Notes under the pieces: model-generated
Database searches by the model: none
Told to the model about the DNA's origin: nothing
What the model saw: the letters and a program-made list of their open reading frames with translations, nothing else
Assembly (NCBI GenBank): GCA_035298965.1
Contig: DATGXO010000001.1
Span: 1 to 64,000 of the forward strand
Length of the DNA stretch: 64,000 nucleotides
Reading direction: 5' to 3'
Source: CAJCBL01 sp035298965
GTDB taxonomy: Bacteria; Verrucomicrobiota; Verrucomicrobiia; Opitutales; Opitutaceae
In this document: piece by piece, positions 43,240 to 51,537 of the stretch
How the letters are laid out: each line of letters starts with the position of its first letter
Position numbering within the stretch: the first letter of the stretch is position 1
Program-made: the position numbers and the translations under genes

Positions 43240-44241
43240 ATGGACGGCATGTTCGGCAAAAAGCCCTCCCTGATCCGTTGCGGCGTGGCCGGTGTCGGTT
43301 CGCTCGGCCAGCACCATGCCCGCATCTATTCCTCGCTGCCCGGCGCGACGCTCGCCGGCATCTTCGAGACGAGTGATGCGCGCGCGGCGGAGATCTGCGG
43401 CAAGTACAACTGTCGACGTTTCGCCTCGCTTGAAGAACTCGGCGAGAACTGCGACGCGGTGAGCGTCGTGGTGCCGACGGACCGGCATTGCGAAGTGGCG
43501 CTGCCGCTGCTCGCGCGCGGCTGCCACCTGATGATCGAGAAACCACTGTGCGCGAGCCTCGAGGAGGCGGAGCGCGTGCTCTCCGCGGCGCGGGAGAAGA
43601 ACTGCATCGTGCAGGTGGGGCACATCGAACATTTCAACCCAGTGATGAGCTTCCTCGAGAAGGAGGCCGATCGCCCGCAGTACATCACCACCGAGCGGCT
43701 CGCGCCGTACACGCCGCGCGGCACCGAGGTGGGCGTTGTGCTCGATCTAATGATCCACGACATCGGCATCGTGCTGGCGTTGGTGAAGTCGCCGATCGCG
43801 CGGATCGACAGCGTTGGGATCAATGTGCTCTCGAAAACCGAGGACATCGCGAACGCGCGCATCGTGTTCGAAAATGGCTGCGTGGCCAACCTCAGCGCGA
43901 GCCGCATGAGCCTGAAGAAGAATCGGGAGATCCGCGTCTTCCAGGACAACGCCTACCTCTCGCTCGATTTCATGAACCAGTCGGGCCACCTCGTGCGCAA
44001 GAGCGACATCATCGCCTACGGCGTGAAGGCGAAGCTCGGCCTGGTGAAGGCCGGCGACGCCAGCTCGATCCCGGTGCACGAGATTCCGATCGAGAAGGGC
44101 GAGCCGCTCGCGCTGGAGCTCGCGTCGTTCGTCGAGAGCGTGGCGAAGGTGCAGCAGCCGAAGGTCGGCGCCGCGCTCGGCAAGAGCGCGCTCGAGGTCG
44201 CGATCGCGATCACCGAACAGATCCGCAACGCGAAGCGCTGA
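43240..44241 (+). CDS. Gfo/Idh/MocA-family NAD-dependent dehydrogenase
   Basis: 333 residues from the ATG at 43240, with GGAG 10 nt upstream. The Rossmann fold reads RCGVAGVGSLGQHHARIYSS. The catalytic-region motif is EKPLCASLEEAERV, and VGHIEHFNPV and MIHDIGIVLALVKSPI follow. It lies 8 bp upstream of lpxB. In some bacteria a related dehydrogenase (GnnA) oxidises UDP-GlcNAc at C3 for amide-linked lipid A; the neighbourhood makes that plausible, but no GnnB-like aminotransferase is seen here. Confidence 0.88.
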   Translation: MDGMFGKKPSLIRCGVAGVGSLGQHHARIYSSLPGATLAGIFETSDARAAEICGKYNCRRFASLEELGENCDAVSVVVPTDRHCEVALPLLARGCHLMIEKPLCASLEEAERVLSAAREKNCIVQVGHIEHFNPVMSFLEKEADRPQYITTERLAPYTPRGTEVGVVLDLMIHDIGIVLALVKSPIARIDSVGINVLSKTEDIANARIVFENGCVANLSASRMSLKKNREIRVFQDNAYLSLDFMNQSGHLVRKSDIIAYGVKAKLGLVKAGDASSIPVHEIPIEKGEPLALELASFVESVAKVQQPKVGAALGKSALEVAIAITEQIRNAKR

Positions 44242-44249
44242 CCCGCACC

Positions 44250-45416
44250 ATGGGCGCGCTGCAACACCAGCCGTTTCCGCTGCCGCCGCCGCAGGGCGGG
44301 CCGGCGGATGTGCTCTTCGTGGCGGCGGAGCATTCGGGCGATCAGCACGCGGCGCGCGCGGTGCGCGAGCTGCGGGCGTTGCGGCCGGAACTGCGCATCT
44401 GCGCGCTCGGCGGACCGGCGCTGGCGGCCAGCGGCGCGCAACTATTGCTCGATCTCACGGCCCACTCGGCGCTCGGGTTCGCGGCGGTGATCAAGTTCCC
44501 GTTCTTCCGCCGCCTGATCGGCGAGATCGTGCGCTGGGTCGGCGAGCATCGGCCGCGGGCGGTGTGCTTCGTCGATTCGTCAGGTCTCAATCTTCGCATC
44601 GCGAAGGCATTGTTCGAGCGGGGTCTGATCACGAAGGCCGGCGGGCGGACGAAGGCGCTTTACTTCATCAGCCCGCAGATCTGGGCGTCGCGCGCCGGGC
44701 GGCGTTTCGCGATGGCGAAGCATCTCGACGGTTTGGCGACGATCTTCCCCTTCGAGGCGAAGTGCTACGCGGACACCGCGCTGCCGGTGACGTTCGTCGG
44801 GCACCCGTTCGTCGCGGCCGAACACCGGATGGCGGTGCGCTACGATCCGAGCGGTCCGGTGCTGCTCCTGCCCGGTAGCCGCAAAGGGGCGGTGGCGAAG
44901 ATCTTCCCGGCGCTGCTCGACGGCTATTTGTGGTACCGCAACGACGGCGGGGATCGCGGCGCGGTCGTGCTCTATCCGAGCGAGAAGATCCTGCAGACGC
45001 TGCGTGCCGCGCATCCGCCCGCGGAGGTGGAGCTGCGCGCGCTCGCTCCTGGCGATGAGCCGGTGGGTGCCTCAGCGGTGCTCACCTCGAGCGGCACGAT
45101 GTCACTTCAGTGCGCGCTGGCCGGGATTCCGGGTGCGATCGTATATCGCACGGACCCTTTCACCTACCACATCGGCCGTTGGATCGTGAAGGTGCCGTAT
45201 CTCGGCATCGCCAACCTGCTGCTCGGCGAGGCGATGTACCCGGAGTACATCCAGGATGCGGCGACACCGGCGCGGCTCGCGGCGCAGTTGCAGGCGTCGC
45301 TGCGCGAGCCGGCCCGAGTCGAGCAGACGCGGCTGCACGTGGAAAAGTTGCGCGAGTTGTTGGCGCAGCCGGCGGCGGGCAGCGTGGGCGGCTGGTTGGC
45401 GAGCCACCTCGGCTGA
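44250..45416 (+). CDS. lpxB: Lipid-A-disaccharide synthase
   Basis: 388 residues from the ATG at 44250, after an N-terminal extension of about 18 residues. Motifs of GT19 include VLFVAAEHSGDQHAARAVRE, VCFVDSSGLNLRIAK, FISPQIWASRAGRRFAMAKH, ATIFPFEAKCY, FVGHPF, LLPGSRKGAVAKIFP, and TSSGTMSLQCALAGIPGAIV. It condenses UDP-2,3-diacylglucosamine with lipid X in the inner membrane. Gene presence implies a lipid A outer membrane. Confidence 0.93.
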   Translation: MGALQHQPFPLPPPQGGPADVLFVAAEHSGDQHAARAVRELRALRPELRICALGGPALAASGAQLLLDLTAHSALGFAAVIKFPFFRRLIGEIVRWVGEHRPRAVCFVDSSGLNLRIAKALFERGLITKAGGRTKALYFISPQIWASRAGRRFAMAKHLDGLATIFPFEAKCYADTALPVTFVGHPFVAAEHRMAVRYDPSGPVLLLPGSRKGAVAKIFPALLDGYLWYRNDGGDRGAVVLYPSEKILQTLRAAHPPAEVELRALAPGDEPVGASAVLTSSGTMSLQCALAGIPGAIVYRTDPFTYHIGRWIVKVPYLGIANLLLGEAMYPEYIQDAATPARLAAQLQASLREPARVEQTRLHVEKLRELLAQPAAGSVGGWLASHLG

Positions 45417-45439
45417 GGCGGAAGCGAAGCGCTTGCGGC

Positions 45440-45503
45440 AGGTCGGGCTTCATTCCCGACTTTCCGATCCCGGACCAGACGAGTCGGGCGTAAAGCCCGA
45501 CCT
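45440..45503. repeat. Palindromic repeat, copy 2 (REP-like)
   Basis: AGGTCGGGCTT (45440-45450) and AAGCCCGACCT (45493-45503) are exact inverted ends. Inside are the hairpins GTCGGGCTTCATTCCCGAC and GTCGGGC-GTAAA-GCCCGAC. The core TTCCGATC is shared with 43096-43167. It lies between the convergent ends of lpxB and hemA and may also end transcripts. Confidence 0.75.
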
Positions 45504-45535
45504 ACACTGCGCCGAGATGGCGACGGCAACTTCGT

Positions 45536-46573
45536 TCAGGCCGGTGGCGAGGCGAGTTTGCCCCAGGTGGCCGCGGCGCGTTGGTCGAGGATGCCGCGCG
45601 CGCGGGCGAGTTCGGCCCGGCGGTGCTCGACGTTTTCGGCCGCGAGGCGCGCGAGGTCGTCGAGGTTGTAGAGGAAGACGTTGGGCAGCTCGGCCGCGCC
45701 GGGCTCGATGTCGCGGGGGAGCGCAAGATCGATGAGGAAAAGCGGACGCGAAGCGCGCGCGTGCATCGCGGCGTAGACCATCGGCAACGTGATGATGGGA
45801 TCGGGCGCGGCGGTGGAGCTCACGACGATGTCGAAGCGCGGCAGGCCCGCGCCGAGCTCGGCGAACGGCAGCGCGGCGCCGGAGAACTCGCGGGCGAGCT
45901 CCTCGGCCTTGACCGCGGTGCGGTTGGTGAAGGTAAGCGCGCCGGCATCGCGGCTGCGCAGCGCTTTGGCGGTCTTCTCGGCGATGTCGCCGGCGCCGAC
46001 GATGAGCACGCGGCTGTCGCGCAGGCGGCCGAAGATCTTCTCGGCGAGCGCGACGGCCACGGTGGCGACGCTCACCTGACCCTCCCCGATCGCGGTCTCG
46101 GAGCGGATGAGCTTGGCGGCCTGGAAGGCCTTCTGGAAAACGCGGTTTAGGACCGGTCCAAGATGGCCGGCGGATTGCGCCGCGGCGAAGGCGTCCTTCA
46201 CCTGGCCGAGGATCTCGGCTTCGCCGACCATCTGGGAATCGAGCCCGGCGGCAACGGCGAAGAGATGGCCCACGGCGTCGGCTCCGCGGAGCTCGAGCGC
46301 GTGCGCGGCGAGCAGAGCTGGCTCAATTGCCTGGATACGGCAGAACGTCTCGGCGAGCGCGGCTGCGGCATCGAGGCGCGAGGTGACCGCGTAGAGTTCG
46401 ACGCGGTTGCACGTGTTCAGCAGGCAGAGTTCGGCCAGCGCGGGATCCCCCCGGAGCGCGGCGGCGAGGGCGGCGGCCCGGTCCGGCGGGAGCGCGAAAC
46501 GTTCGCGGAGGGCGAGCGGGGTGTTGCGGTGGCTGACGCCGAGGAAGAGCAGGTTGGGCGTGGGGCGAGTCAT
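45536..46573 (-). CDS. hemA: Glutamyl-tRNA reductase (short form)
   Basis: 345 residues from the ATG at 46573. The N-terminal domain has LFLGVSHRNTPLALRERFAL, catalytic Cys55 in LNTCNRVELYAV, and VAAGLDSQMVGEAEILGQVK. The NADPH domain has VLIVGAGDIAEKTAKAL and DIVVSSTAAPD, then LPRDIEP and FLYNLDDLARLAAENVEHRR. The usual ~70-residue C-terminal dimerisation domain is missing: typical family length is about 420. It makes glutamate-1-semialdehyde for haem. It overlaps the hemX-like gene by 4 bp. Confidence 0.92.
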   Translation of the reverse strand: MTRPTPNLLFLGVSHRNTPLALRERFALPPDRAAALAAALRGDPALAELCLLNTCNRVELYAVTSRLDAAAALAETFCRIQAIEPALLAAHALELRGADAVGHLFAVAAGLDSQMVGEAEILGQVKDAFAAAQSAGHLGPVLNRVFQKAFQAAKLIRSETAIGEGQVSVATVAVALAEKIFGRLRDSRVLIVGAGDIAEKTAKALRSRDAGALTFTNRTAVKAEELAREFSGAALPFAELGAGLPRFDIVVSSTAAPDPIITLPMVYAAMHARASRPLFLIDLALPRDIEPGAAELPNVFLYNLDDLARLAAENVEHRRAELARARGILDQRAAATWGKLASPPA

Positions 46574-47430
46574 GGCGCGCGCTCGGAGGCGGGCTCGGTG
46601 ACGGGGGCCGTCGGGGTACGGCGTGGGGCGTTGACGATCCAGAGGGAGAACAGCGGGGCGAGGAAAAGCAGCAGACCGACCCAGGCGAAACGCTGTGCGA
46701 TCCAGCGTTGCCGGAGGCGTTGCATGAGTGCGACGGCGTAGCAGACCCACACGGCGACGGTGGCGACGAACTTCGCCGGTACCACGGCGTCGCGATCACC
46801 GTGCCAATGCACGACCGCCACCCCCAGCGCGAGGGCGAGCAATGCCACGCCGACGGTGAGCAGGCGGAGGTTGATGTGGTCGAGTTCGACGATCGAGGGC
46901 AGCAGCGAGAACGGGCCGTCGAGACGTTTGCGGCGCAGGTTGCGATGCTGCAGCAGATACATCAGTGACGTGAGCGCGAGGAGCGCGAGCACGCCGTAGC
47001 TGAAAAGTGCGAGCGAGGCGTGGAAGGCGACGACCGGGTCGTTGCCGAAGGGGCGCGCGCGTGCCGCCGCATCCCACGCGGGCACGGCGAGCGAGAGCAC
47101 GCCGAGCAGCACGGCCATGCCGGCGCTGAAGAATCCGAAGAGGCTCGTGCGGAAAACGGGACCCAGGAACAGGTAGAGGAGCGTGCACGACCAGGCGACA
47201 AACTGGAGGACCTCGAACTTGTTGCCGATCGGGCAGCTGTGAGTCGCTTCGCCGCGCAGGAAGAGTCCGTACGTCTGCACGAGCCAGCCGAGCGCCATCA
47301 ACGCGTAGCCGCCGATGCGCGAATGCCGTCGGCGCAGGAGGAGCGACAGGCATCCGTAGAGTAGTCCGGCGGCGTAGAAAACCGTGCCGACGGTGATGGC
47401 CGCGCGGTCGGTCAGGAACGTCGAATCCAT
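46570..47430 (-). CDS. HemX/CcsA-like cytochrome c assembly membrane protein
   Basis: 286 residues from the ATG at 47430. About eight membrane helices are visible, with GLFLRGEATHSCPIGNKFEV, FQFVAW-like, VAFHASLALFSYGVLALLAL and YLLQHRNLRRKRLDG. The layout matches the HemX/YpjD branch of cytochrome c assembly proteins, which is often next to hemA and affects haem handling. The WGxxWxWD haem motif of true CcsA is not seen. Its stop overlaps the hemA start by 4 bp. Confidence 0.85.
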   Translation of the reverse strand: MDSTFLTDRAAITVGTVFYAAGLLYGCLSLLLRRRHSRIGGYALMALGWLVQTYGLFLRGEATHSCPIGNKFEVLQFVAWSCTLLYLFLGPVFRTSLFGFFSAGMAVLLGVLSLAVPAWDAAARARPFGNDPVVAFHASLALFSYGVLALLALTSLMYLLQHRNLRRKRLDGPFSLLPSIVELDHINLRLLTVGVALLALALGVAVVHWHGDRDAVVPAKFVATVAVWVCYAVALMQRLRQRWIAQRFAWVGLLLFLAPLFSLWIVNAPRRTPTAPVTEPASERAP

Positions 47431-47788
47431 TGGCGCGGAGCGTGGCAACGCGGTGGGACAGCGCAAGCCTGTCGGCTGGGCGGACCTGCGCGAAGCAGCG
47501 CGGCTTCGGAGAACAAAGGCCGCGATGGTGGCGGCTCGCTCTCAACTTCGTAGCCGAAGAGCCGATGAAGGGGGTGGCTCGGTTCGGCAAGCGAGCGGAA
47601 CCCGAGTGTTCGGCCCATGAACAATCAGCTCCAGCGGAGGGACCGGGGAATCCATTTTCAACGACGGCGAAGGCGCAGGCAGGCGCACGCCGTTGCCGCT
47701 TTTCTGTGAGCAGTCGGCGTTAGCCAGAGATGTCTGAAGGGCGCGGCTATCTTGGTCGCGCCCTTCCTGCGTCCGGAGAACGTGGGCA
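47431..47788. other. Gene-free stretch between hemX-like gene and clpP terminator
   Basis: No supported gene is found in about 360 bp. A 9-bp dyad, AAGGGCGCG (47737-47745) with CGCGCCCTT (47757-47765), lies in it without a T-run; its role is not clear. The remaining frames are short and Arg-rich. Confidence 0.45.
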
Positions 47789-47789
47789 C

Positions 47790-47820
47790 AAAAAAAAGGC
47801 CGGCGTGGGCACCGGCCTTT
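47790..47820 (-). terminator. Terminator of clpP
   Basis: On the minus strand GGCCGG-TGCCCACG-CCGGCC is followed by nine T (A-run 47789-47797). The clpP stop codon begins the gene at 47882, about 60 nt away. Confidence 0.85.
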
Positions 47821-47881
47821 CAGGGGATGGGAGAGGGGGGGAGGGGGAGGGCGCTCGGCACTCGGCCGAAGCGCCACGCGC

Positions 47882-48538
47882 TCAGAACTTGTCGACGATC
47901 TTGTCGGCGAGGCCGTACTCGATGGACTCTTGGGCGTTGAGGTAGAAATCGCGATCGGTGTCGCGCATGATCTTCTCGAGTGGCTGGCCGGAGGCCTTGG
48001 CGAGGATCTGGTTGAGCTCCTCGCGGAGTTTTTCCATCTCGCGGGCCTGGATGTTGATGTCGACCGCGGGGCCGATCATGCGGCCGGTGATGAGCGGTTG
48101 GTGGATGAGCACGCGCGCGTGCGGGTAGATCAGGCGTCGACCTTTCGGCGCGCCGCTGAGCAGGATCGAGCCCATCGACGCGGCCATGCCGGTGACGACG
48201 ACCGTGATCGGCGACGTGATCAACTGCATCGTGTCGTACACGGCCATGCCCGCGGTGATCGAGCCGCCCGGTGTGTTCATGTAGAAGGTGATGTCCTTTC
48301 CGGGACCGACGGCTTCGAGGTACAGGAGCTTTTCCGTGATGTCCTTGGCGGTCTCGTCGGTGACGGCGCCCCAGAGGAAAATCTTCCGCTGCTCGAGGAA
48401 TTTGCGCTGGATGAGCGTGCCGATGGTGCCGGCCTGTTTGGCGGCCTTCTCGTCGCATTCGCACTCGTCGTCATCATCGTCGTCGAGGTGCGGAGCGGGC
48501 GGGACGTTGAGGCCGGGCTGAAGTTGCTCGAAGTGCAT
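47882..48538 (-). CDS. clpP: ATP-dependent Clp protease proteolytic subunit
   Basis: 218 residues. Catalytic Ser121 lies in VTGMAASMGSILLSGA and His146 in HARVLIHQP; the Asp is in the MRDTDRDF stretch near 193-197. FYMNTPGGSITAGMAVYDTM and GLADKIVDKF are also typical. Residues 19-30 (DDDDDDECECDE) form an unusual acidic, Cys-containing N-terminal segment before the conserved IFLWGAV core, probably a propeptide. No clpX lies next to it in the window. Confidence 0.95.
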   Translation of the reverse strand: MHFEQLQPGLNVPPAPHLDDDDDDECECDEKAAKQAGTIGTLIQRKFLEQRKIFLWGAVTDETAKDITEKLLYLEAVGPGKDITFYMNTPGGSITAGMAVYDTMQLITSPITVVVTGMAASMGSILLSGAPKGRRLIYPHARVLIHQPLITGRMIGPAVDINIQAREMEKLREELNQILAKASGQPLEKIMRDTDRDFYLNAQESIEYGLADKIVDKF

Positions 48539-48607
48539 GGGCGGGAAGGTGGCGAGGGCGGTTATGTTTGCGAGCGCGATTCTGCGCGGAACGCGCGCAG
48601 TGGCGCG

Positions 48608-49321
48608 TCAGCGTTTTTGCCAGACCTGCCAGCGTTCGCGCCCCTCGAAAGCGGGCACGGAGTCGGTGACGGGAGCTTCTTCGACGAGCATGAAACGGGT
48701 CTCGAACAGTCGGCGGTCCTCGTTTTCCGCGAGGCCATGCGGCGGCTCGGCGCCGCGTTCACCGAAGAGGAACGAGCCGAGCAGCAGGCCGCCGGGCTTG
48801 AGCAACGAGGCGACACGCAGGACGAAATCTGGCCAACGGGCCGGCGCCAAGGCGTTGAGGAAGACGCGCTGGTAGATCACGTCGAACTGCGGCGTGTTGA
48901 ACGGGTGCGTGAAGAAATCGCCGCAGTAGATCTGCTTGGCGAGAGCGCGGTTCGCGCGGCGCTTCACCTTCTCGATGGCGGCGGGGCTCACGTCGATCGC
49001 GGTCGTGTTCCAGCCGGCGCCGGAGAACGAGAAGATCTCGTGGCCGCGGCCGCAGCCGGGAATCAGGATGTGGCGACGGCGCGGCGGGTTGCGCTCGATC
49101 CACTGCAACAGCCCGACTGGCGCACGGCCAGAATCCCAGGGCGTGCGGTTGGTCCGGTAACGGAAATCCCAGAACTCGACCTCGGCGGGCGTGGCAGCCG
49201 CGGGCGGCGGAGGCGGCGGCGGGGGAGCGTCGACGACGGGCGCGGCGGCGGGGCGCGCAGCCGGACGGGCGGCGGGCCTGGAGGAGACGGACGGTTTGCG
49301 GACTGCGCGAGCGACACTCAT
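48608..49321 (-). CDS. TPMT-family SAM-dependent methyltransferase
   Basis: 237 residues. The first ~45 are Ala/Pro-rich with a run of Pro (VVDAPPPPPPPPAAA). The core has FWDFRYRTNRTPWDSGRAPV, the SAM site ILIPGCGRGHEIFSF, YCGDFF and YQRVFLNALAP, the layout of thiopurine/chloride/thiol methyltransferases. The natural substrate is unknown; halide, thiol or metalloid methylation is common in the family. Confidence 0.85.
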   Translation of the reverse strand: MSVARAVRKPSVSSRPAARPAARPAAAPVVDAPPPPPPPPAAATPAEVEFWDFRYRTNRTPWDSGRAPVGLLQWIERNPPRRRHILIPGCGRGHEIFSFSGAGWNTTAIDVSPAAIEKVKRRANRALAKQIYCGDFFTHPFNTPQFDVIYQRVFLNALAPARWPDFVLRVASLLKPGGLLLGSFLFGERGAEPPHGLAENEDRRLFETRFMLVEEAPVTDSVPAFEGRERWQVWQKR

Positions 49322-49431
49322 CGCGAATTTGGAAAGGGCCCGACTTTTACGATTCGGCCGCGTTTGGCAAGAGGCGCGATCGAAGGATTTTCTCGGCGTT
49401 CTCCGGCGTTGCCCGACAGCGGCTTGGCCGC

Positions 49432-50127
49432 ATGGTCGACCGCGTGAAAGTCGCCTTCCTCAGCGGAACCAGCATCGCGCGCTCGGCCTTGTTCGACGAA
49501 TGGACCGTGCAGACGGTCGAGACGCGTTACGGCAATGCGCTTGTGCGCCGGCACGGCGAGTTCGTTCTCCTCAACCGCCACGGTCCCGATTACCTGCCGC
49601 CGCACGCGATCAACTATCGCGCGAACATCCAGGCGCTCGCCGACCTCGGCTTCCGCGACGTGGTGTCGCTGAACTCCGTCGGTTCGCTCCAGCTCGATCT
49701 GCCGCCCGGCACGTTGGTCTCGTGCGCCGACTACATCAGCTTCCGGCCGGCGACGTTCTCCGACACCGAGCTGCGTGCGCTCGGCCCGGAGATCGCGAAC
49801 AATCTGGTCGCCCGCATCGCCGCCGCGCTCCCCGAACCGCTGCCGCAGGGCAAAATCTATATCCAGACGCCCGGTCCGCGGTTCGAGACGCGCGCCGAGG
49901 TGCGCGTGCTGCGCCAGTGGGGCGACGTCGTCGGCATGACCGCCGCGAACGAGGCCGACCTCTGCCGCGAGCTCGGGCTGAACTACAACTCACTCTGCAT
50001 GGTCGACAACTACGCCAATGGCATCCTCGGCACCGAGCTCTCGCCCGAGTCGTTCCAAGCGCTCGTCCGCGCGAATCAGGAGAAGGTCAATACGCTGTTT
50101 CGCCGGTTGCTGGAGTTGTTCGCCTGA
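49432..50127 (+). CDS. Nucleoside phosphorylase (MTA phosphorylase-like)
   Basis: 231 residues. NRHGPDYLPPHAINYRANIQ and DVVSLNSVGSLQLDLPPGTL fit the MTAP/PNP family, with TPGPRFETRAEVRVLRQWGD, GMTAANEADLCRELG and CMVDNYANG completing the nucleoside pocket. These enzymes cleave 5'-methylthioadenosine or purine nucleosides with phosphate. It is 110 bp downstream of the divergent methyltransferase gene and followed by two short genes in the same direction. Confidence 0.88.
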   Translation: MVDRVKVAFLSGTSIARSALFDEWTVQTVETRYGNALVRRHGEFVLLNRHGPDYLPPHAINYRANIQALADLGFRDVVSLNSVGSLQLDLPPGTLVSCADYISFRPATFSDTELRALGPEIANNLVARIAAALPEPLPQGKIYIQTPGPRFETRAEVRVLRQWGDVVGMTAANEADLCRELGLNYNSLCMVDNYANGILGTELSPESFQALVRANQEKVNTLFRRLLELFA

Positions 50128-50146
50128 CGCAACGTCCCCGCTCCCC

Positions 50147-50479
50147 ATGAAGATCCTCGCGAAATCCCGCACGCTCGCCGCCGACGAGTCGGCCTTCACT
50201 CCCGAGTTGCTCCGCGCGGAAGCGCAGCGCGTCTGGGCGCTCCAGCAGGCCGGCACCGTGCGCGAGATCTATTTCACCGCCGCCGGAGAAGCCGTGCTCC
50301 TCCTCGAGAGCGCGAACGCCGCGGTGGCGCGGCGGGTCCTCGCGACGTTGCCGCTCGTGCGCGCGAAGCTGATCGAATTCGAGATCGACGAGCTGCGCGC
50401 CTACAGCGGTTTCGCGCGGCTCTTCGCGCCCCACGCACCGGCGGCCACGCGGCCGCGCCGGCGGCGAGGCACGACTTGA
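50147..50479 (+). CDS. Small muconolactone-isomerase-like ferredoxin-fold protein
   Basis: 110 residues from the ATG at 50147. The pattern EAQRVWALQQAGTVREIYFT, VLLLESANAAVARRVLATLP and VRAKLIEFEIDELRAYSGFA resembles the muconolactone-isomerase-like alpha-beta barrel family. No catabolic operon is nearby, so an isomerase role is doubtful. It is 19 bp after the phosphorylase gene. Confidence 0.7.
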   Translation: MKILAKSRTLAADESAFTPELLRAEAQRVWALQQAGTVREIYFTAAGEAVLLLESANAAVARRVLATLPLVRAKLIEFEIDELRAYSGFARLFAPHAPAATRPRRRRGTT

Positions 50480-50542
50480 GCGCGGTCTGGTGTGGGCCGT
50501 TCGCTGTGTCGTACGTTTCCTCCAACATCTCTTCATCGCCTC

Positions 50543-51364
50543 ATGAAAGTCTCCGTCTTCGGCTTGGGTATCATCGGCGCCATCTGGGCGCGCCACTACG
50601 AGTCCGCCGGCCTGCTGGCCGCGGCGTGGAACCGCTCGCCCAAGCCGGAGACGCCGCGCTGGCAGCCCGACATCGTCGCCGCCGCGCGCGCGGGTGAAGT
50701 GCTCCAGATCGTCGTGGCGGATCCGCCGGCGGTCGCCGGGCTGCTCGACGCGATCGCGCCGGCGCTCGGGCCGGGAAAGATCGTCGTGCAGTCGAGCACC
50801 ATCGATCCGGCGAGCAGCGAGCGTTTCCGGCAACTGGTCGAAGCGCGCGGCGCGGAATATGTCGAGGCGCCGTTCACCGGCAGCAAGCCCGCCGCCGAGG
50901 CGCGCAAGACGGTGTTCTATCTTGGCGGGGCGGAGTCGGTCGTCGCGCAGGTCGAGCCGGTGCTGGCGAACCTGTCGGAGTTTCGTTTCCGCATCGGCAC
51001 CAACGCGCAGGCCTCCGCGCTCAAGCTCGCGATGAATCTGCAGATCGCCGGCCTTATGGAGGCATTGTGCGAGGGCATCACCTTTGCGCGTCGCGCCGGC
51101 ATCGCCGACGACAAGTTCTTCGAGGTGATTGGCTGCAACGTGGCGAACTCCGGCCTCGTGAAGCTCAAGGAGCCGAAGGTGCGCGCGGGCGATTTCGCGC
51201 CGCAGTTCTCGGTGAAACATATGTGCAAGGACCTGCGCCTCGCAGTCGAGACCGCGGGCGAGGGCGTGCTGCCGCAGACGACGCTCGTGCGCGATCGCCT
51301 ACGCGAGGCCGAGAAACGCGGCTGGGCGGACGAAGATTTCTCGGCGCTGCTCAAGCTCCTCTGA
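50543..51364 (+). CDS. NAD(P)-dependent beta-hydroxyacid dehydrogenase
   Basis: 273 residues from the ATG at 50543. The dinucleotide site is VSVFGLGIIGAIWARHYESA. The family signatures follow: VVQSSTIDPAS, YVEAPFTGSKPAAEARKTVF, and the catalytic Lys region ALKLAMNLQIAGLMEALCEG, then FAPQFSVKHMCKDLRLAVE. It resembles 3-hydroxyisobutyrate and glyoxylate/succinic-semialdehyde reductases. The exact substrate is unknown. It may share a transcript with the two genes upstream. Confidence 0.9.
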   Translation: MKVSVFGLGIIGAIWARHYESAGLLAAAWNRSPKPETPRWQPDIVAAARAGEVLQIVVADPPAVAGLLDAIAPALGPGKIVVQSSTIDPASSERFRQLVEARGAEYVEAPFTGSKPAAEARKTVFYLGGAESVVAQVEPVLANLSEFRFRIGTNAQASALKLAMNLQIAGLMEALCEGITFARRAGIADDKFFEVIGCNVANSGLVKLKEPKVRAGDFAPQFSVKHMCKDLRLAVETAGEGVLPQTTLVRDRLREAEKRGWADEDFSALLKLL

Positions 51365-51371
51365 GCATGCT

Positions 51372-51493
51372 GTCGAGTGTCGAGAGGGCGAGAGTCGAGA
51401 GCCGGAGATCCTACGCGGGCGCACGATCAGCAAAGCCGATGCTGTCGACTCACCGATAGTCTAGCCCTCGTCTCTCGACGCTCGACACTCGAC
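51372..51493. repeat. Long imperfect inverted repeat between convergent genes
   Basis: GTCGAGTGTCGAG (51372-51384) is the exact reverse complement of CTCGACACTCGAC (51481-51493). Further inward GAGAGTCGAGAG and CTCTCGACG continue the pairing loosely. The 173-bp gap (51365-51537) separates the ends of a + and a - gene and holds nothing else. Confidence 0.6.
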
Positions 51494-51537
51494 CGAGTCG
51501 TGATGGCTGAGCTGCGTCACCGCGGGCGCGGCGCGCG

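Noticed and set aside
47737..47765. Terminator call for AAGGGCGCG/CGCGCCCTT
   Set aside because: No T-run on either strand; kept only as a dyad in the intergenic note.
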